64,000 bases of DNA from Sitta carolinensis (Eukaryota; Chordata; Aves; Passeriformes; Sittidae): contig CM063290.1 of assembly GCA_032173965.1 (NCBI GenBank), positions 10,875,501 through 10,939,500 of the forward strand, written 5' to 3'. The translations under genes and the position numbers were made by a program. Of the stretch, positions 12,621-25,750 are shown piece after piece (within the stretch, counting starts at the first letter, position 1; every line of letters starts with the position of its first letter). The notes under the pieces were generated by a model, which was not told where the DNA came from, made no database searches, and saw only the letters and a program-made list of their open reading frames with translations.

Positions 12621-15600
12621 CTCAAGGAGAAACATCTGGAATGATCATACCGAAGGTACTGAAGTCAATGAGATCTCTGCAAAGGTAGTAAGGAACACCT
12701 GACTGCAAATGTCTGCTGTGTGGAACACAGACACTGCTCTGCTGCCTGTGAAGGAGCTTTAACAAAGGGCTGGAAGCTGACCTGCCCTGGACCCGCATGG
12801 CTGACATCCATGTGTCCTCTTCCACATGCAGGACAGTTGTGACAGTGACTGCTCTCCTCTGAGGGGACAGTTAGCTCATGCCCTGCTAACAAGCCAGGCA
12901 GCACTGCTGACTCTGAGCAAACTGCTCCATAATTGGCCTTTTGCAGAACAGCACATCTTTAATTAATCTGCTACTGTTTGTGTGTGCTGTTCCTGCTGGA
13001 GCTCACCCACAGAGCAGGGACACCACGCAGCGCATCTGACATTCCCCAAATCTGTGATGTCAGCCGGGTCTGACAGTGCCGAGTGCCTGGTGTGTAATTA
13101 CTGCACATCGAACTCATTCCACACATGGGCAAATCAGGGCACGGAGTGCTGGGCTGGAGCAAACCCAGCCATTCCTGTCCTGCCTCACGGACTGTTCTGG
13201 TGTCTGGGTCACAAATAAAACACAGTTGGGACTGTCAGGCAGTTGCTACGTCTGAGCCTGAGCTCTGCCAGATCTCATCTGAGCACTGTGCAGCATGAAA
13301 ACCCAGCAGGCTGGATTCTACACACACGCTTCAATGCACAATGCAGCTGTGCTTTAGTAAGTCATCAGGCATCAACCTGAGTCATTAGAACAGATGTTAA
13401 GTCCACAGCAAGTACAGGCACCATTTCAGCTCTTTTTCTTTCTGAAGAAGTTGCATCACACTGCCGTTTATCCTAACAACCTCCCTCTCAGTGCTTTCAG
13501 ATTAAAGGACAGATACACCTAAACCATTAGATATTTTACACAATTTTATTGCTAATATCAGCAGGTCTCAAATCCAGACACCTGTGAGGACTCTGCTAAA
13601 TCCATCACCAACTTACAGTGCAGTCCATCAGTCAGAGCAGTTGTCCTCAGCATGGACCAAGATCAAAGAGTGTAGCTCAGAAGGCTTCAAACCCTGCTAT
13701 TTTCAGCAGCCTTTGGTACATATCTCTGTCTGAAATTCCCTAGCACTGACATCCTTCTGTTGTCACCTGTCACTGGCTGGACAAAGTCTCTGATTGCACT
13801 CAACAGCACCCTGGCTCCAAAACAAGAGATAGTCGAGTGCTGCTTTTTGGCTTACAATGCTGGAAAAAAAGCAGATCTAGTTTTCCGTGCTCAGGACTGC
13901 TAAAGCACTAAGTGTAGATAAGAGCAGAAGGCCAAGCTTGCTGGCATATAAAAGGGAGAATACAGCACAGCCAAAATTCTACTACAGTTTTGCAACAGGG
14001 GAATCTGCAAGGATGACCTCCAAACCACCTGATCATCCTCCTGACACAGAGGAAACACTGTGAAAAGAAAAGCAGATTCTCCCTTCCTTGTCTTCCTACA
14101 ATCTTTACTTTTCCAACCCCAGGACTCAAGAGCAAACAGCAAAATTAAATACAGTTGAACTCTCAGCTGTCTGGGCTTAGCTCTCCTCCCTTAATAGCAG
14201 AAAATAACTTCCAAAGCTGTCATTAAGTGGTTTAAATAAGATGGACAGTAAAGTGATTCGTATAATGCACGGTTGACCCAGCTGTACCATTGACCAACTG
14301 GCACTTAAAAGCACTGATAGCAACACTGGCATTCTGTCTCACTTGGCACAGTAATCCTGGTCACCTCCCAAACACAATCCTTTCTAGGCTTGCGTACATT
14401 CTTACCCCAATGGAATAATCCCTCACTCAGGGGCTAAGCACTGCTGGCTCTTACACCTGAGCACTCTCTTCCATCTCAGGAGTGCAGCACAGGCAAACAC
14501 CAGGAGGGTTTTCCTGTTCATCTCCCCAGTTCCATGCACATCTGTGCACTCGAGAAGAGCCAGTGACACACACCTAGAGGATGCAAGAGCTCAACTGGCA
14601 ATCCTACTTAGCAGGACTTTGTTATTCAACACAGGTTGGTTGCAACCAAAGCAACACCCAAGAGCAGCACAGAAGATCCCAAAGGACCTGGAACCCTTTC
14701 TGAGCAGGGCTCCACCACTTAGAAGCAGAGTTGTAACATCCACCATGTAAAACAGCAGGAAAGGGACACGAATGTAAACAATAAGCCTGAAACATGCAAA
14801 ACTTCACTATCTAATACTTCTCAAAAGCATCATGAAGGACATTATGGCTTCTACACTGCTTTTCAAGATAGCTGGGTGTACTGGTTGCTGGCAACTCAGT
14901 GACAGCTTTAAGCGCTGTAACTTTCAAAAAGAAAGTCCAGATGAATGGTTATTCAGGTCTCTCTACCTGGTTTGGTTTGATTCAAAAAGGATTAGAAGCT
15001 AAAAATGGTTAATTTAGGAGTCTCTCATCTAGCCAGACTTCACAGCAAGGATCCAAAAATATATTTGGAAAACAGAAGCAGAGAAATTAAAGAAACAGTG
15101 ATCCGGAGTTAAAAACCACTGTGGGAAACCTTGTGCTACAGTGTGAAAGTCATTTTCTAGGGACTGTTTTGTTGAACAACCCAAACAGTAATCAGGCTGG
15201 AATGAATCTCCCAAGATGGGAAAATCTCTTTTGTTAAGCTCAGATCTGAGTTTGGCAACATTCAAAGAATCATAGCCTACTCCAACTCCCAGAGCTTCAG
15301 CTATCACACGGAGGAGTCCAGCTGCCAGAACTGAGGCGTCCTGCACACCCCAGGCCGTCGGGGAGCTACAAGCCTCGTCCTCTGCAAAGCCGTGCTGTGC
15401 AGGGCTGCCTGCTCTCACAGTGCCCACTGCAGCCCCGGCAGCCTGGCCTGAACTACCCGGCCACGGGGGAACAACAGCCACTGATGTCCCAGGTCGGGCT
15501 TTTGTCACACCCAGGTCACTGGGGCTACAGGAATGAGAACTAAACCCGGCATTAAAGCGCCGAGCGCGCGTAGGATCTGCCCCTTTAGAGGGGGGTGAGT

Positions 15601-17876
15601 CTGGTCAAGGAATGCTCAGGTTACAGAGAGAAATGCTCAGCCAGTCTGGGTGGTGGAGAGCAAACTCGGGCAGCAGGAAGGGTGGCTGGGAGAGCACACA
15701 AAGCTCGTGCTGATGGCAGGCAGGGGTGCAACAGCTTCAGCTCCCCCATGCAGGTAAAAGTGCTGCATGAAGCCAATCCAAGCCAGGCTTCAGCTGGAGA
15801 CTACAGCCCAGACACGGACATGACCTGGGGAAACAGCTCTGGGGAGCCTGAGGATGTCCTTTGCATCCTTACAACACACAGGATGTGCCTGCAGTGAGCT
15901 ACAACAATCGTGCAGCCTGGCCCAGGCTGCACAGGAGGGATGTGCAGTTGACAGCTGAGTGGACAAGCTGCTTCCTAAAGTGGCACATCGCTGTTTAAAT
16001 TGCTATTTGCCTGCCTTGTAACAGGATCCAAGCTGAAACCAAGTTTTACTGAGCAGCACCCAGTGAGCCAAGGTAGCTGGCTGGAGGAGTCTGTGAGTGA
16101 CCCTGGAATGACAGCTCCAGAGAAGCAGCAGAACCACCTGGGTACCAGGGTGCAACACTTTTGATAAAGAAAATGGAGCAGGGCTGCCAACCAAGCAACC
16201 ACCATTTGCCAAAAGACATTGATATTTAAAGCAAAGGGAACAGTGGTGACCTGCTTCCCCAGCAGCCTACAATGGGATCTGCAGTTAGAGCAGCACCCTG
16301 CAGTGCCTACACACAGTGTGCTGAGTGCACCAGGGTATTTAAGAGCACAAGATGCACCAGCACCACTCACTCGGCAAACCCTGCCCCAACCACCTGCTCT
16401 CAGCAGCACAGATCAGGACTCTGCATCACCATGCAGTAAAAGCCTCTTCCAAAGCAGCACGAGCTCCTTCCACAAAAGTTTCTCTTCACCCACCTCTGGA
16501 GATCAGTGCATCTTACAACTCTTGGTTAACAGCCTGCAAATACACCCCCAGGATCAGTGCTGCTCACAGGTAAGAAAACTGTCAATTCTCAGCCCCTGCA
16601 ACAGAGAGATCAGCAGCTCCACAAATAGGAAAAATGGGGGTAAGACACATTTTCCTCCCTTTCACTAAAATATTTTGTTTCATCCACAGATCCTTTGCAG
16701 GAGGTTGGCAGCCCTGGATGGGGAGGTGTTTTCTGGCAGCAGAACAGTGCAACATACCACAAGTCAGTGCTCTTCCTTTCAGACTATTTCAATGAAACTT
16801 TGCAGTTTCTCATCTGCTTCCAAAGACACAGAGTAACTCGGGTCACAGATGTCCCAGAATACATATAAACCTTAGAACAGGCAGTGCCTAGGCATAAACC
16901 ACTTTAAAAGCAGCTTTCTAAGCAAGGGAACCAACAGACTGTGCTTCAGTCCCTGGGCAGTCACAGCAACACCTTTCGCAAATATTTTGAAGGATATTTT
17001 CCAAGCTCTCTCTGTACCCCACTGATCTTTCCTGGGAAGGAGTATATGGCTGACTCCATCTTCAAACGGAGTTGCACCCATAGCCCCGGGCCATGAACTT
17101 CAGCACATCTCCCTACTGCACCCTCAGGAGTCCAGCCCTGACCTCAAAGAGCTGCGGGTGCAGGCAGTGTCCTACCTGCAATACTTTGAGGCAGGATTTG
17201 CCCATCCCTTTTTATTCAGGCAGACGGCTCTGTGGATTCATGTACTCCCGCTTCTAACTTTGACAGGACACAGTACAGTCTCAGGTTCATCTTTCTGCAG
17301 GGATATGACATGAGATCAAGGCCACCACTGCAGCTGCTTTGGAAAACCCTGGTGAAAAGCAGCATGTTGGTGTCAAACAAGCATTTTTTTTATTTTTCTA
17401 ATTTTTTTAATTCAGGTACACCAGGTACGTTCTGGTGGTGTAGACAGTCAATTTCTGACAATGTCCTTTCATCTTCTTCTCCTTCACAAATTTTCTGCAA
17501 CCTTCCAGATATTCCCATGACCCTTAATAAAACCTTTAGTACTGCAATGACAGAATTTTCTCCAGCCCATGGCTAACCCACATGTAAAACCTGCTGACTG
17601 CTCTGTGGCCCTGGTGCCAGTGACATTCTCCTGAGCAGCCTGTCTTCAAACTCTGCCTGACCCGAGAAACACCATTAGGGCAGGGAGCAGGGGACAGTGG
17701 CCACTGCCACCAGACCACCTCTCAGTGGCCAGCCTATCAGCTCTGTGCTGTGAGGGGACATGTTCCCTGTCACGACAGCACAATCAGCGTGCTGTCCCAC
17801 ACCCTATCTGCTTCTCATCCCAGCACGAGCACAGACAGCCTTTCATCCAATCCTGAAAGAACGTGTTTTTCTCCTC

Positions 17877-17894
17877 TTTTTTTTTTTTTTTTTT
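17877..17894. repeat. Poly-T tract
   Basis: Eighteen consecutive T in intron 1. No identifiable retroposon body is adjacent. Confidence 0.8.
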
Positions 17895-20800
17895 GTGGAC
17901 AAGAAGCTACAAGTGAGTATTTGGCCTTCACAACTTATGGGCTGCAGCCAAACCCTGCCATATGTTCCAGCTAATACATGTGGGCTTTGCTTCTCATCCA
18001 AGAAAGAAAAAAAAGGACATTTATGAGTTGGGATTCAGCAGGATCATGTGGGAAGGAAGGGGTGGGGAAGTGATGCTATTTTCGTTGCTGTAATTATTTG
18101 GTGGCCAGATCCCTGACCCTTGACGTCAGCCCTGGAGGGTCTGTTTAACTGACCAGTTGTCATGGAAAGGAGAAGGACTGGTTGGGAGGTACAGGCTGAT
18201 GGGGAACAGCTCTTTGCTGCCTGAACCCACCCACAGGCAGACCCCCTGCCTTCATTAGTCATCACCAGCTCATGGCCAAGAAATAAAAATGTCAATACCT
18301 TATTGCTGATACATTGGCTGGAAACAAAAGCACCCAGGGAAGTTCATGCCCTCCTTCCTGCCACCCATTACTGCTGAAAGCCCCTGGCCAAGTCCTGATC
18401 TCAGCTCCCCCAGTGCTAAGGCAGAGGAACTCCCTGGCCCTCAGCTGGGTCACTCCGGGTTCACATCGATTTATCCAAACTCAGCCTGGCCTCAGTCCAG
18501 ACTACACACATGGAAATATGCCCTGTGCAGAGTACAGGAGTTCCTACTCCTCGGGAACAAACCCAATCACAATGACTAATTCATACCACCTCCCAAGGAA
18601 AAAAACTAAGAAAAATAACCCCTCAACTCCTTGCACCAGACATCCAGCAGTGCTTGAGCCCAGAATCCTGCTAGGAAGGCTCCAGCAGTGCTCAGGAGCT
18701 TGGCAGTAAATGTACCAGCTACTGATGGGATGGTTTCTCACCATTGCTGGTGCCATCCACGATGAAGTCACCATTTGTACAAGGAAATGGGAATAATCCT
18801 TGCTGAAACCTCAGCCACAACGACAGAGTACCAGGCGTAAGTTTGCTTAGCAGGGCTAAGTCGCATTGCTCATTCACATGCAGTTCATCATCAGCTGCCG
18901 TTTGTTATTCCTGTGGCCAAGGACAACAAAAGGGCTCTGCAGAAGCCAGAGCAGAGCTCCTGGACGTATGGATGAGATTTAACAGGCAGCACAAAAAGCC
19001 ACTTAACAAATCCCAGCACATCAGGCACACGGACAGGGCAGTTCAGCAGCAAGGCTCTGCCGAGAGCCTGCAGGGGAAGGAGCAAGAACCATGAGAAACT
19101 GAGGAGATGCAAGAACAAAAAAGGGGCAGGTTCCTGGGTCCCAGCCCAGCAGGAGGAGTCTGGGCTCTCCTGCACTACTGGTGCCCAGCTTTGTTCCACT
19201 TGGGTTATTAACCTGCACTGGGAGACCTTTAGATCAAGGTCTCCAAAAAATCCACTCAAACCATGCAAGTCACACCGGTCTCATCCATCATTCAAGCCAC
19301 GTCACCAGAGATTACCAAGAAATAAGGAGGCATTCAGGGCTACTTTGTTTTCTCCAAAAGACTGAGAAATATTGCAGGCTGGGACCCGCTGCAAGTATAT
19401 TTTGAAGCCCTGGCAGGACTGCATAGCCAGGAAGTGAGAAAGAGGAATTTGGCAAGACAAAGAGAGTAGCCCTGGCTATCAAATGGATGATTACTAGGCT
19501 GCATGAAATGAACTTAGTGGGTCTTAGACCAGTATGTGTTTACTGGTTGTGTCCTGATTTGCTGGGCAGTGCCGTGCTAATTTACTACCAGTTGAAATGA
19601 TGTGGCAAACTGCAAGCACTTTAGCTTTGCTTTTGGACTTGATCTATTAAAAAGAAAAAAAAAACCAAAACAAAACCAAGCAAAAAACACCAAATCCAAA
19701 CACTGAAAAACCAAAAGACACCAGCAGAAAATCACTACAACCAACTAGTCTAATTTTTATTACATCACAAGCCCACAGTCAAGTCCAAAAAGTCAAGACT
19801 GAGACTTGTGAAGTGACACCTTCACAACAAAGGTGTACCTTTGTTCATCTGTACAGTCTGCATTGGCTGGCAGCAGAGTTGAACCACTGGGTCACCTCTT
19901 TCCTTCTTTGACAGTACTTTCAACTCTAAACATTTTAGAAGCATTTAATTTGAAGTGGTCAGCAAGAACAGGAGCAGGGGCAATTGGGTCAGTGTTCCAG
20001 GCTTTGGGCAGGACTAAATATCCTGCTCTGGACCCTGGACACTGACCCAACCATCAAGACTCAGAGTTTTCCACCCGCATAAACTGAGTTTATTTTTTGT
20101 CCTAAATAATTTTAACTTTCTGAGCACTAACATTTACCCTCTGCTGAGGGGTAGGAATGCTTTCTCAGAAAATCTAAATAAAGAGACATTCCAAGAGATT
20201 AATTCTGGGATCTGTTTATTTATCCAGTATCTGAGTAATACCAATTCCCAAGATTGAAGATAAATAAACACCACTAATAGTAAAAAATCCAAATAATAAT
20301 GATTATCTGACAGTTTTACTATAGGTCTTTCTCTGAGATGTCACATAAATCCTGCAAAAATAAGACCAACTCATGGGCAGACCTTTCAGGACAGGTGGTG
20401 CCTGTGGTGAGAAATGGCTGCTCCCCCAAGGACTTTAAAGTTAGAGGTTTTACACATTACCCTCTGTCACTGCCCACAAGATGCTGCAAGTGAAACCACA
20501 TTTCCCCAAAGGCTGTGGCTCACCCCAGGACAGGACCCCATTATCTGGTTAGATATGCAGCATTGTGGCACAAAGGAAAACTGAGCAAAATGTTCGTGGA
20601 AAACAGCAGTCCTTGAGTGAAGAAAACTGAATTCCCTAAGCAACTGCATTGGTGTGAATCCAGAATCACTCCACAATCTCTAGGTAGGTGATCTACATAT
20701 CTGTCACTGCGACAAAAGTTCCTGGCCCGGTGAAACACACAGAGGTGGGCAGCAGCGAGTAGCTACTCCAGGAGGAAAGAATTTGGTGGAGGTGTCTCAA

Positions 20801-21242
20801 CAACCACCACCAGTGTTGGTACAGGCACTCAGACACCCAACTGTGGCTGGTGGAGAGATCAAATAAGCATTGGCAGAGGACTGAACAGACAGACTGGAGA
20901 GGTTAAAGGCCGAGGCTTACATACACAACTCTCCTCTCTTGTGTTTACTTTCTCATAAATAGGGAGTTTTCAAAGGCAGAACTGGAGCCAGGCAATAATC
21001 TGTATCACAAGTGTTTCTGAAGTTTGGGCTCCCACTTGTCTCTCTCGTTTCTCTCCTGTGGTGTTTTATCAAGTGATTATTGTGTCTGTTGCATTTTAGA
21101 CATCTTGGTGGTGTGGGTGGGCAGGACAGCACAGTGTGACCCAAGGAATGTTCCCAGCAGTGCCTCCACCACTGCCCCATCTGCTGCAGTGTGGAAAACC
21201 CAGCACTGAAGATAAAAGTGGAAGCTCTCCCCAGACAAGACC

Positions 21243-21265
21243 TTTTTTTTTTTTTTAAAAAAAAA
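21243..21265. repeat. T14-A9 homopolymer junction
   Basis: Fourteen T are followed directly by nine A, an inverted homopolymer pair able to form a small hairpin. It lies in intron 1. Confidence 0.8.
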
Positions 21266-22758
21266 CAACTTTAAAGAACAAATAAACAGCCTCTCCTACA
21301 ACACAGAAAACCTAAACATTATTGTTTTACGCTTGCAACAGATGAAGTCATGATGGTAACAGAACTGAGGAACATTTCAGACATGGCAAGGGGGAACTCA
21401 AGCAAAAAACAGAATAAACCAGACAGTCAGACTCTCGCCCCTTTTGCTCCACCTACAATCTGGTATTACTAAGAGAGAAGCAATGTCCAACATGCTGGGG
21501 ACTTGTTTTATTTATTGTCTTAAACCCAAGCACAAACTAAAAGGCTTTTTCTCATCAAGATCCAAGGCTGGTGGTTACAGACTATGTATGCATGATTCCT
21601 GCCATGCTTCACTAATGTGCAACGGGGCATTCAGGCAAGAGGGGAGACAAGACCACTGCAACTCAGTATTTACAATTATTGGGAGGAAGTGCTCAGCAAT
21701 AGCACACCAATATCCAGGGAAAATTAGAACAGGCTATAGCCACTAACCCAGCACACAGGTCAGGGAACAGCATGAGACAAAGAAAAGAGACCTCAAGGGG
21801 AGGGTCAGTAAGGTAAAAGAGAAACAAGATTTGGTTTTGCAAATGACACACTGATCAACTTTTCCAGGTTACTTGTTGTTTCTGGACCAAGCTGACTTGC
21901 AGGAGTTAGACTGGGGACTGGAAGTAATGCTCTGTCGCAGGGCTCATGGCAGACCATCCAGGGCAAGCTCCAACACGGCTCCTGAGTCAGCAGCTCGCAG
22001 CAGCAGCACACGCTGTCACAGTGTGCATTGTGTACATTTCCTCCTCCACTCACTCTCAGAGCTAGAAAAACTCCAAAAAGTGGGCTTAGGAACATCGTGG
22101 CCTGCAGGCTAGGTTTTTACAGAAACAAAATGACTAAAGCAGCAAAGTAAGGAGGACATGACTAATAACATATCTAAGAGGGCAAAGACCACACCCACAT
22201 GCCAAGCCTAGAGGTTTATTTCTTCGACCAAGCCCAAGCAGCCAGCACAGAGATACGACTCGCCAGCATTTGCTAAACTGTCCAGCCCATGGGACATGAC
22301 AGCAGAAACCCACTGAAGAATGTTTTCACTGCAGGCTGGAGAGCCCACTACATGCATGGCATTTTTTCATCTCCTCTGTTTCCACAACCTCTCAAACTCA
22401 CCCCACCCTAACTGCCTTAACCAGATGTACTCACTAGATTTCCAAATTACCTGAAAATACCAGCTATCCTAGGAAAAGGAAGAGTCTTCCCACTTAAATA
22501 CATATTGAGAAGCTGCAAAGAAGTTTTGCAAACACACTTGGACTTGGGCTGCTTGTTCAATGCAATGCTCTGTCTACAGTCTGTAGAATCTGCAATCAAC
22601 CTCAGGAGCCTGATCCCGAGCCCAAAGCTGACAGAAATCTTCAGCTGAATCCACAAGCTGTCCATTCCTGCAGTGCAGCACAGCCTCCCCTCACATCATG
22701 TCCAAGTCACTACAAACACTCAGATCACATCAGTGAAATAGAAAAGTCACAAAAAATG

Positions 22759-22782
22759 AAAAAAAAAAAAAAAAAAAAAAAA
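22759..22782. repeat. Poly-A tract (24 A)
   Basis: Twenty-four consecutive A in intron 1, about 80 bp before the long plus-strand open frame. It could be an old retroposon tail, but no body or target-site duplication is recognisable. Confidence 0.8.
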
Positions 22783-22859
22783 GGAGCAAAAAAGTCCAAA
22801 ATTTCCAAATGTAGCATCAGTTTTCCACCAATTCACTGCAGAGTTTCATTCACATCATC

Positions 22860-24086
22860 ATGACCGGGCCAGGCTGTGCTGGTGCTTGCTCTGCAGAAAG
22901 AGACCAGAGACAGTGGAAGACCCCAACCTGTTCCCAGGGCACCAAAAGGCAGCAGGGAGCCCTGCCTGCTCCCAGAGCATCTGCATGGCTCTGCTACTCC
23001 CAAAACAGCAGAGGCACACACAGTGCTGGCCAACATTTGGCTATGCATCTGTCCAGCAGGACTGAAAGCCTTTGCTTTCCCTACCCCACAGGAGTGTTGC
23101 AAGGATTAGTTCATGTATATTCAGCACCGTTTTTCAAAGTGCTGCACAAGAGCCAAAACCCTTCGATTTTTTTCATCTGTTCCTTGCTCTGTCACTCCCT
23201 CCTGATGAGTTGTGTTTCTCCCCTCCTGAGAAACAAACAAGCACGAGGTCAGCAAGAGTGGGAGGTGGGAAGCACATTCCAGGCTGCTCCTGTCCTCTCA
23301 AACCACAAATGGCACCCAACCCTGCCATCCTCTCAGTGCTCTGTTCAAGTGCCCAGCATCCTGGCCTTGTCATGCAGCCCAGGGAAGAGCTGGGCAGGGT
23401 ACACAGCGGGGCGTTTAACCTCATCTCGTCCCCTCTTTGATTTCAAGAAGCAAAACACAAGGGTGAAATGGCCACCCTCAGAGCTGTGCAGCCTATCCAT
23501 GCACCCACAGCAAGACAGGGGGCTCTGCACAAGCCCCGCTTTGCAGCTCCCCTTTTCAGAAAAAACGCTGAGCAGATGCTGCAGCCAGGCCAATCCAGAG
23601 GGTGCGGAGCATCCCAACCCTCAGGGAATATGCCAAAGCCTTGGCACTCAGCCTTGGCACAAGGGGATGGTTCATATCCAAGTGTATGACATTAGACCTC
23701 GTGTTTGGTGCAAGTGCAGGCAAATCCCACATGGGGTATTTTCTCCATGCACAGACTTGTTGAGCCAGAGCAAAAGGGCAATCCTGGGAGCAGAGCTCAG
23801 GTACAGGCAGCAGCCAGGTGAGGATGTGGACAAATCACTGCAGGGCTCTGTGAGGGACGAGGCTGGTCAGAGTGCTGCTTACAAAACCCAAGAGCATCAG
23901 AAAGGGTTAAAGAAAAAGGTATTAAAAACACAAATAAGTGTAGTCAAAGAGTACCTTCCCTTGGCTCCAATGTCCGACACCCAGACAGCCATGCAAATAA
24001 CAAGAACATCCACTACTCCATCTGAGAGCACTGAAATCAGTGTTAGCATGAGCATAAAATCACCAGATGTTGCAAAAGCAAATTAA
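22860..24086 (+). CDS. Hypothetical 408-residue ORF antisense within P3H2 intron 1
   Basis: An uninterrupted ATG-to-TAA frame of 408 codons lies on the plus strand, antisense to P3H2 and wholly inside intron 1. I do not recognise the product. It has many scattered cysteines, one hydrophobic stretch at about residues 101-123, and a Ser/Thr/Lys-rich C-terminal quarter. There is no signal peptide, zinc-finger spacing, protease or reverse-transcriptase motif. The ATG context (catcATGA) is weak. A 24-bp poly-A tract lies about 80 bp upstream (22759-22782). A stop-free run of this length is unlikely by chance at ordinary base composition, but nothing else argues for coding, and codon choice does not look selected by eye. 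It could be a retroposed or lineage-specific transcript, or an accident. Confidence 0.12.
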   Translation: MTGPGCAGACSAERDQRQWKTPTCSQGTKRQQGALPAPRASAWLCYSQNSRGTHSAGQHLAMHLSSRTESLCFPYPTGVLQGLVHVYSAPFFKVLHKSQNPSIFFICSLLCHSLLMSCVSPLLRNKQARGQQEWEVGSTFQAAPVLSNHKWHPTLPSSQCSVQVPSILALSCSPGKSWAGYTAGRLTSSRPLFDFKKQNTRVKWPPSELCSLSMHPQQDRGLCTSPALQLPFSEKTLSRCCSQANPEGAEHPNPQGICQSLGTQPWHKGMVHIQVYDIRPRVWCKCRQIPHGVFSPCTDLLSQSKRAILGAELRYRQQPGEDVDKSLQGSVRDEAGQSAAYKTQEHQKGLKKKVLKTQISVVKEYLPLAPMSDTQTAMQITRTSTTPSESTEISVSMSIKSPDVAKAN

Positions 24087-25057
24087 GATGAGTCACACAT
24101 AAAATAAATTTTAAAAGGGCTGTTTTCAACACATTGCTTTGATAAGCTTAGAATGCCATTTTAAATGAGAAAAATAACCTCAGTCTCAGTAGAAATATAC
24201 ATGTAAAAACAGTCCATACCCCAAAAGCTTCTGAGGTATTACATATCAATTTTACTTAAGTGGGAGACAAAAACCCTGTTACCTAATTTAGAGGAAAGTT
24301 TTTCAGTGAGTTTGACACCAGCGAATATGAAAAAGACTTTGAAATCAGTTTAAGAAATCACTTAAATTCTTAGCATGACAAATTCTGTGTCACTTCCCAC
24401 AGATGCTGCCACTACATAGAGCATCTTTTATAGTAAGTACCATCAGCTGCACTGGTGTAGCACACAAACAAATTACAGATCCAGTTCACCCTCAGGATTT
24501 CTTTCAGGAACTCTACGCATCACACGGCCACTAGAGCTCAAGCCAATGCAGTTCTAGCCCCTGACTTGTAAAACTGACATTAAGGCAAAGACGGAAAAGG
24601 AAGCATAGAAAAAGCAACGTAGCTATGATTTTCCACTAGGTTTCAGAGCGTTGATTGTTTGTCTCCTTGATGTGTTGCTGTGTTAAGCACTGCACCACAG
24701 GTACCAGCACTGCCTAGGAAAGATGTTTGCTCCTCCACCTGGAAAAAGATTTCAGCAGAATCACCATCCCTGTGCTCCGCTATGCAGGTCTTCACTTATC
24801 AAGTTGCCCACAGCAACTAAAAGGTTATGAATGTGCTCAAATAAAGCACAGGGAGATTTAATCCACAGAAATGCTTTAAACATTCCACTTGGCAGGAAAC
24901 AAAATTCCCAGAGTTTCTGTCCTTACTAGTCATGAAGAGGAAGACTTACTACAGGTAGCTGGCTTGACAGAGCACAAGCCTTGAATGAATAAGAAAAATA
25001 CCATTAACTATCATGCTGTGGGTTGGTGGGAGGGTTGGGGTTTTTTCCCCCTCTGGG

Positions 25058-25078
25058 TTTTTTTTTTTTTTTTTTTTT
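25058..25078. repeat. Poly-T tract (21 T)
   Basis: Twenty-one consecutive T, preceded by a G/T-rich stretch, in intron 1 about 670 bp downstream of the P3H2 donor in the direction of transcription. Confidence 0.8.
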
Positions 25079-25741
25079 CCTTCTTTTTGGCAAGGAAGTT
25101 CAAAGAGTAACACCACTTTTCTCAGGGAAGTCACCAGTTATAAGGCAGAAGTTACTGGGATAAAAGGATGATACTCAGGATTTCAGTGGCTGCTAAGTAA
25201 TGACTGCACACTGTTACTTTATAGAAATACTTCAAAGTATTTTACATCACATCAGGATAATGACCATCAGGTCCCTGGGACACAGGTTATGTACCTTCCA
25301 GCTTCACATGCAGTCCCAGCTTCTGAAACATGGAATTAGTTCAGCTTGTCTATAAGGGAAACACCTCTAGCAGAGGGCGTTGGGGGGTTACTAAGAGGTT
25401 CTTTCTCTGCAAACTGAAGGCAGACAACTTTCAGAATTATACTAAGTTACATCAAACAAAAACATCCTTTCCCGAAAGCAAACACAAAAAAAACACCCAA
25501 AACAAGACAGGAAAAGCACACGTGAACCAAAGCTGGAAAAAATCTACATTGCTATCCAGGATTCTTCTCTGTCTCCGGCAATGACCATGACCACTGACTG
25601 CACACACCGGTGAAAACCCTGTGGTGGGAGACCATACCCGGACGGCTTGGGAGAGATGGCAGAGGGGGTACACCTGGGATGTTCGGGGGCATGGGGGCGC
25701 GAGTAGCCCTGTGGAGAGGGCGGTTCGGAGCGCCGGGCGGT

Positions 25742-25750
25742 GCCTACCTG
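25742..25750 (-). other. P3H2: P3H2 exon 1 splice donor
   Basis: On the minus strand the sequence reads CAG|GTAGGC, with the intron starting at 25747. The codon before it is the Q of AYIQ, so the junction is phase 0, as expected for the leprecan gene at this point. Translation beyond the donor (VGTARR...) loses all similarity to the family, which fixes the boundary. Confidence 0.85.

Larger units (their letters stand above)
1..25747 (-). other. P3H2: P3H2 intron 1 (5' portion, continues beyond left edge)
   Basis: The P3H2 exon 1 donor is at 25747/25748, so all sequence to its left on the minus strand is intron. I looked for the next conserved P3H2 segment (the continuation of the TPR region after the AYIQ end of exon 1) in all frames and did not find it, so intron 1 is at least 25.7 kb here. 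The mammalian gene also has a very long first intron (established knowledge). The content is moderately AT-rich unique DNA with poly-A/poly-T tracts at 833-851, 17877-17894, 21243-21265, 22759-22782 and 25058-25078. I saw no recognisable exon, RNA gene or intact transposon. The longest open frames (6937-7671 and 22860-24086, both plus strand) show no recognisable domain. An alternative P3H2 first exon could lie here but cannot be recognised by eye. Confidence 0.8.

Noticed and set aside
17754..17767. GGGGACATGTTCCC, a p53/p63-family half-site
   Set aside because: Interesting because TP63 is a P3H2 neighbour in human, but only one half-site is present, with no adjacent second half.
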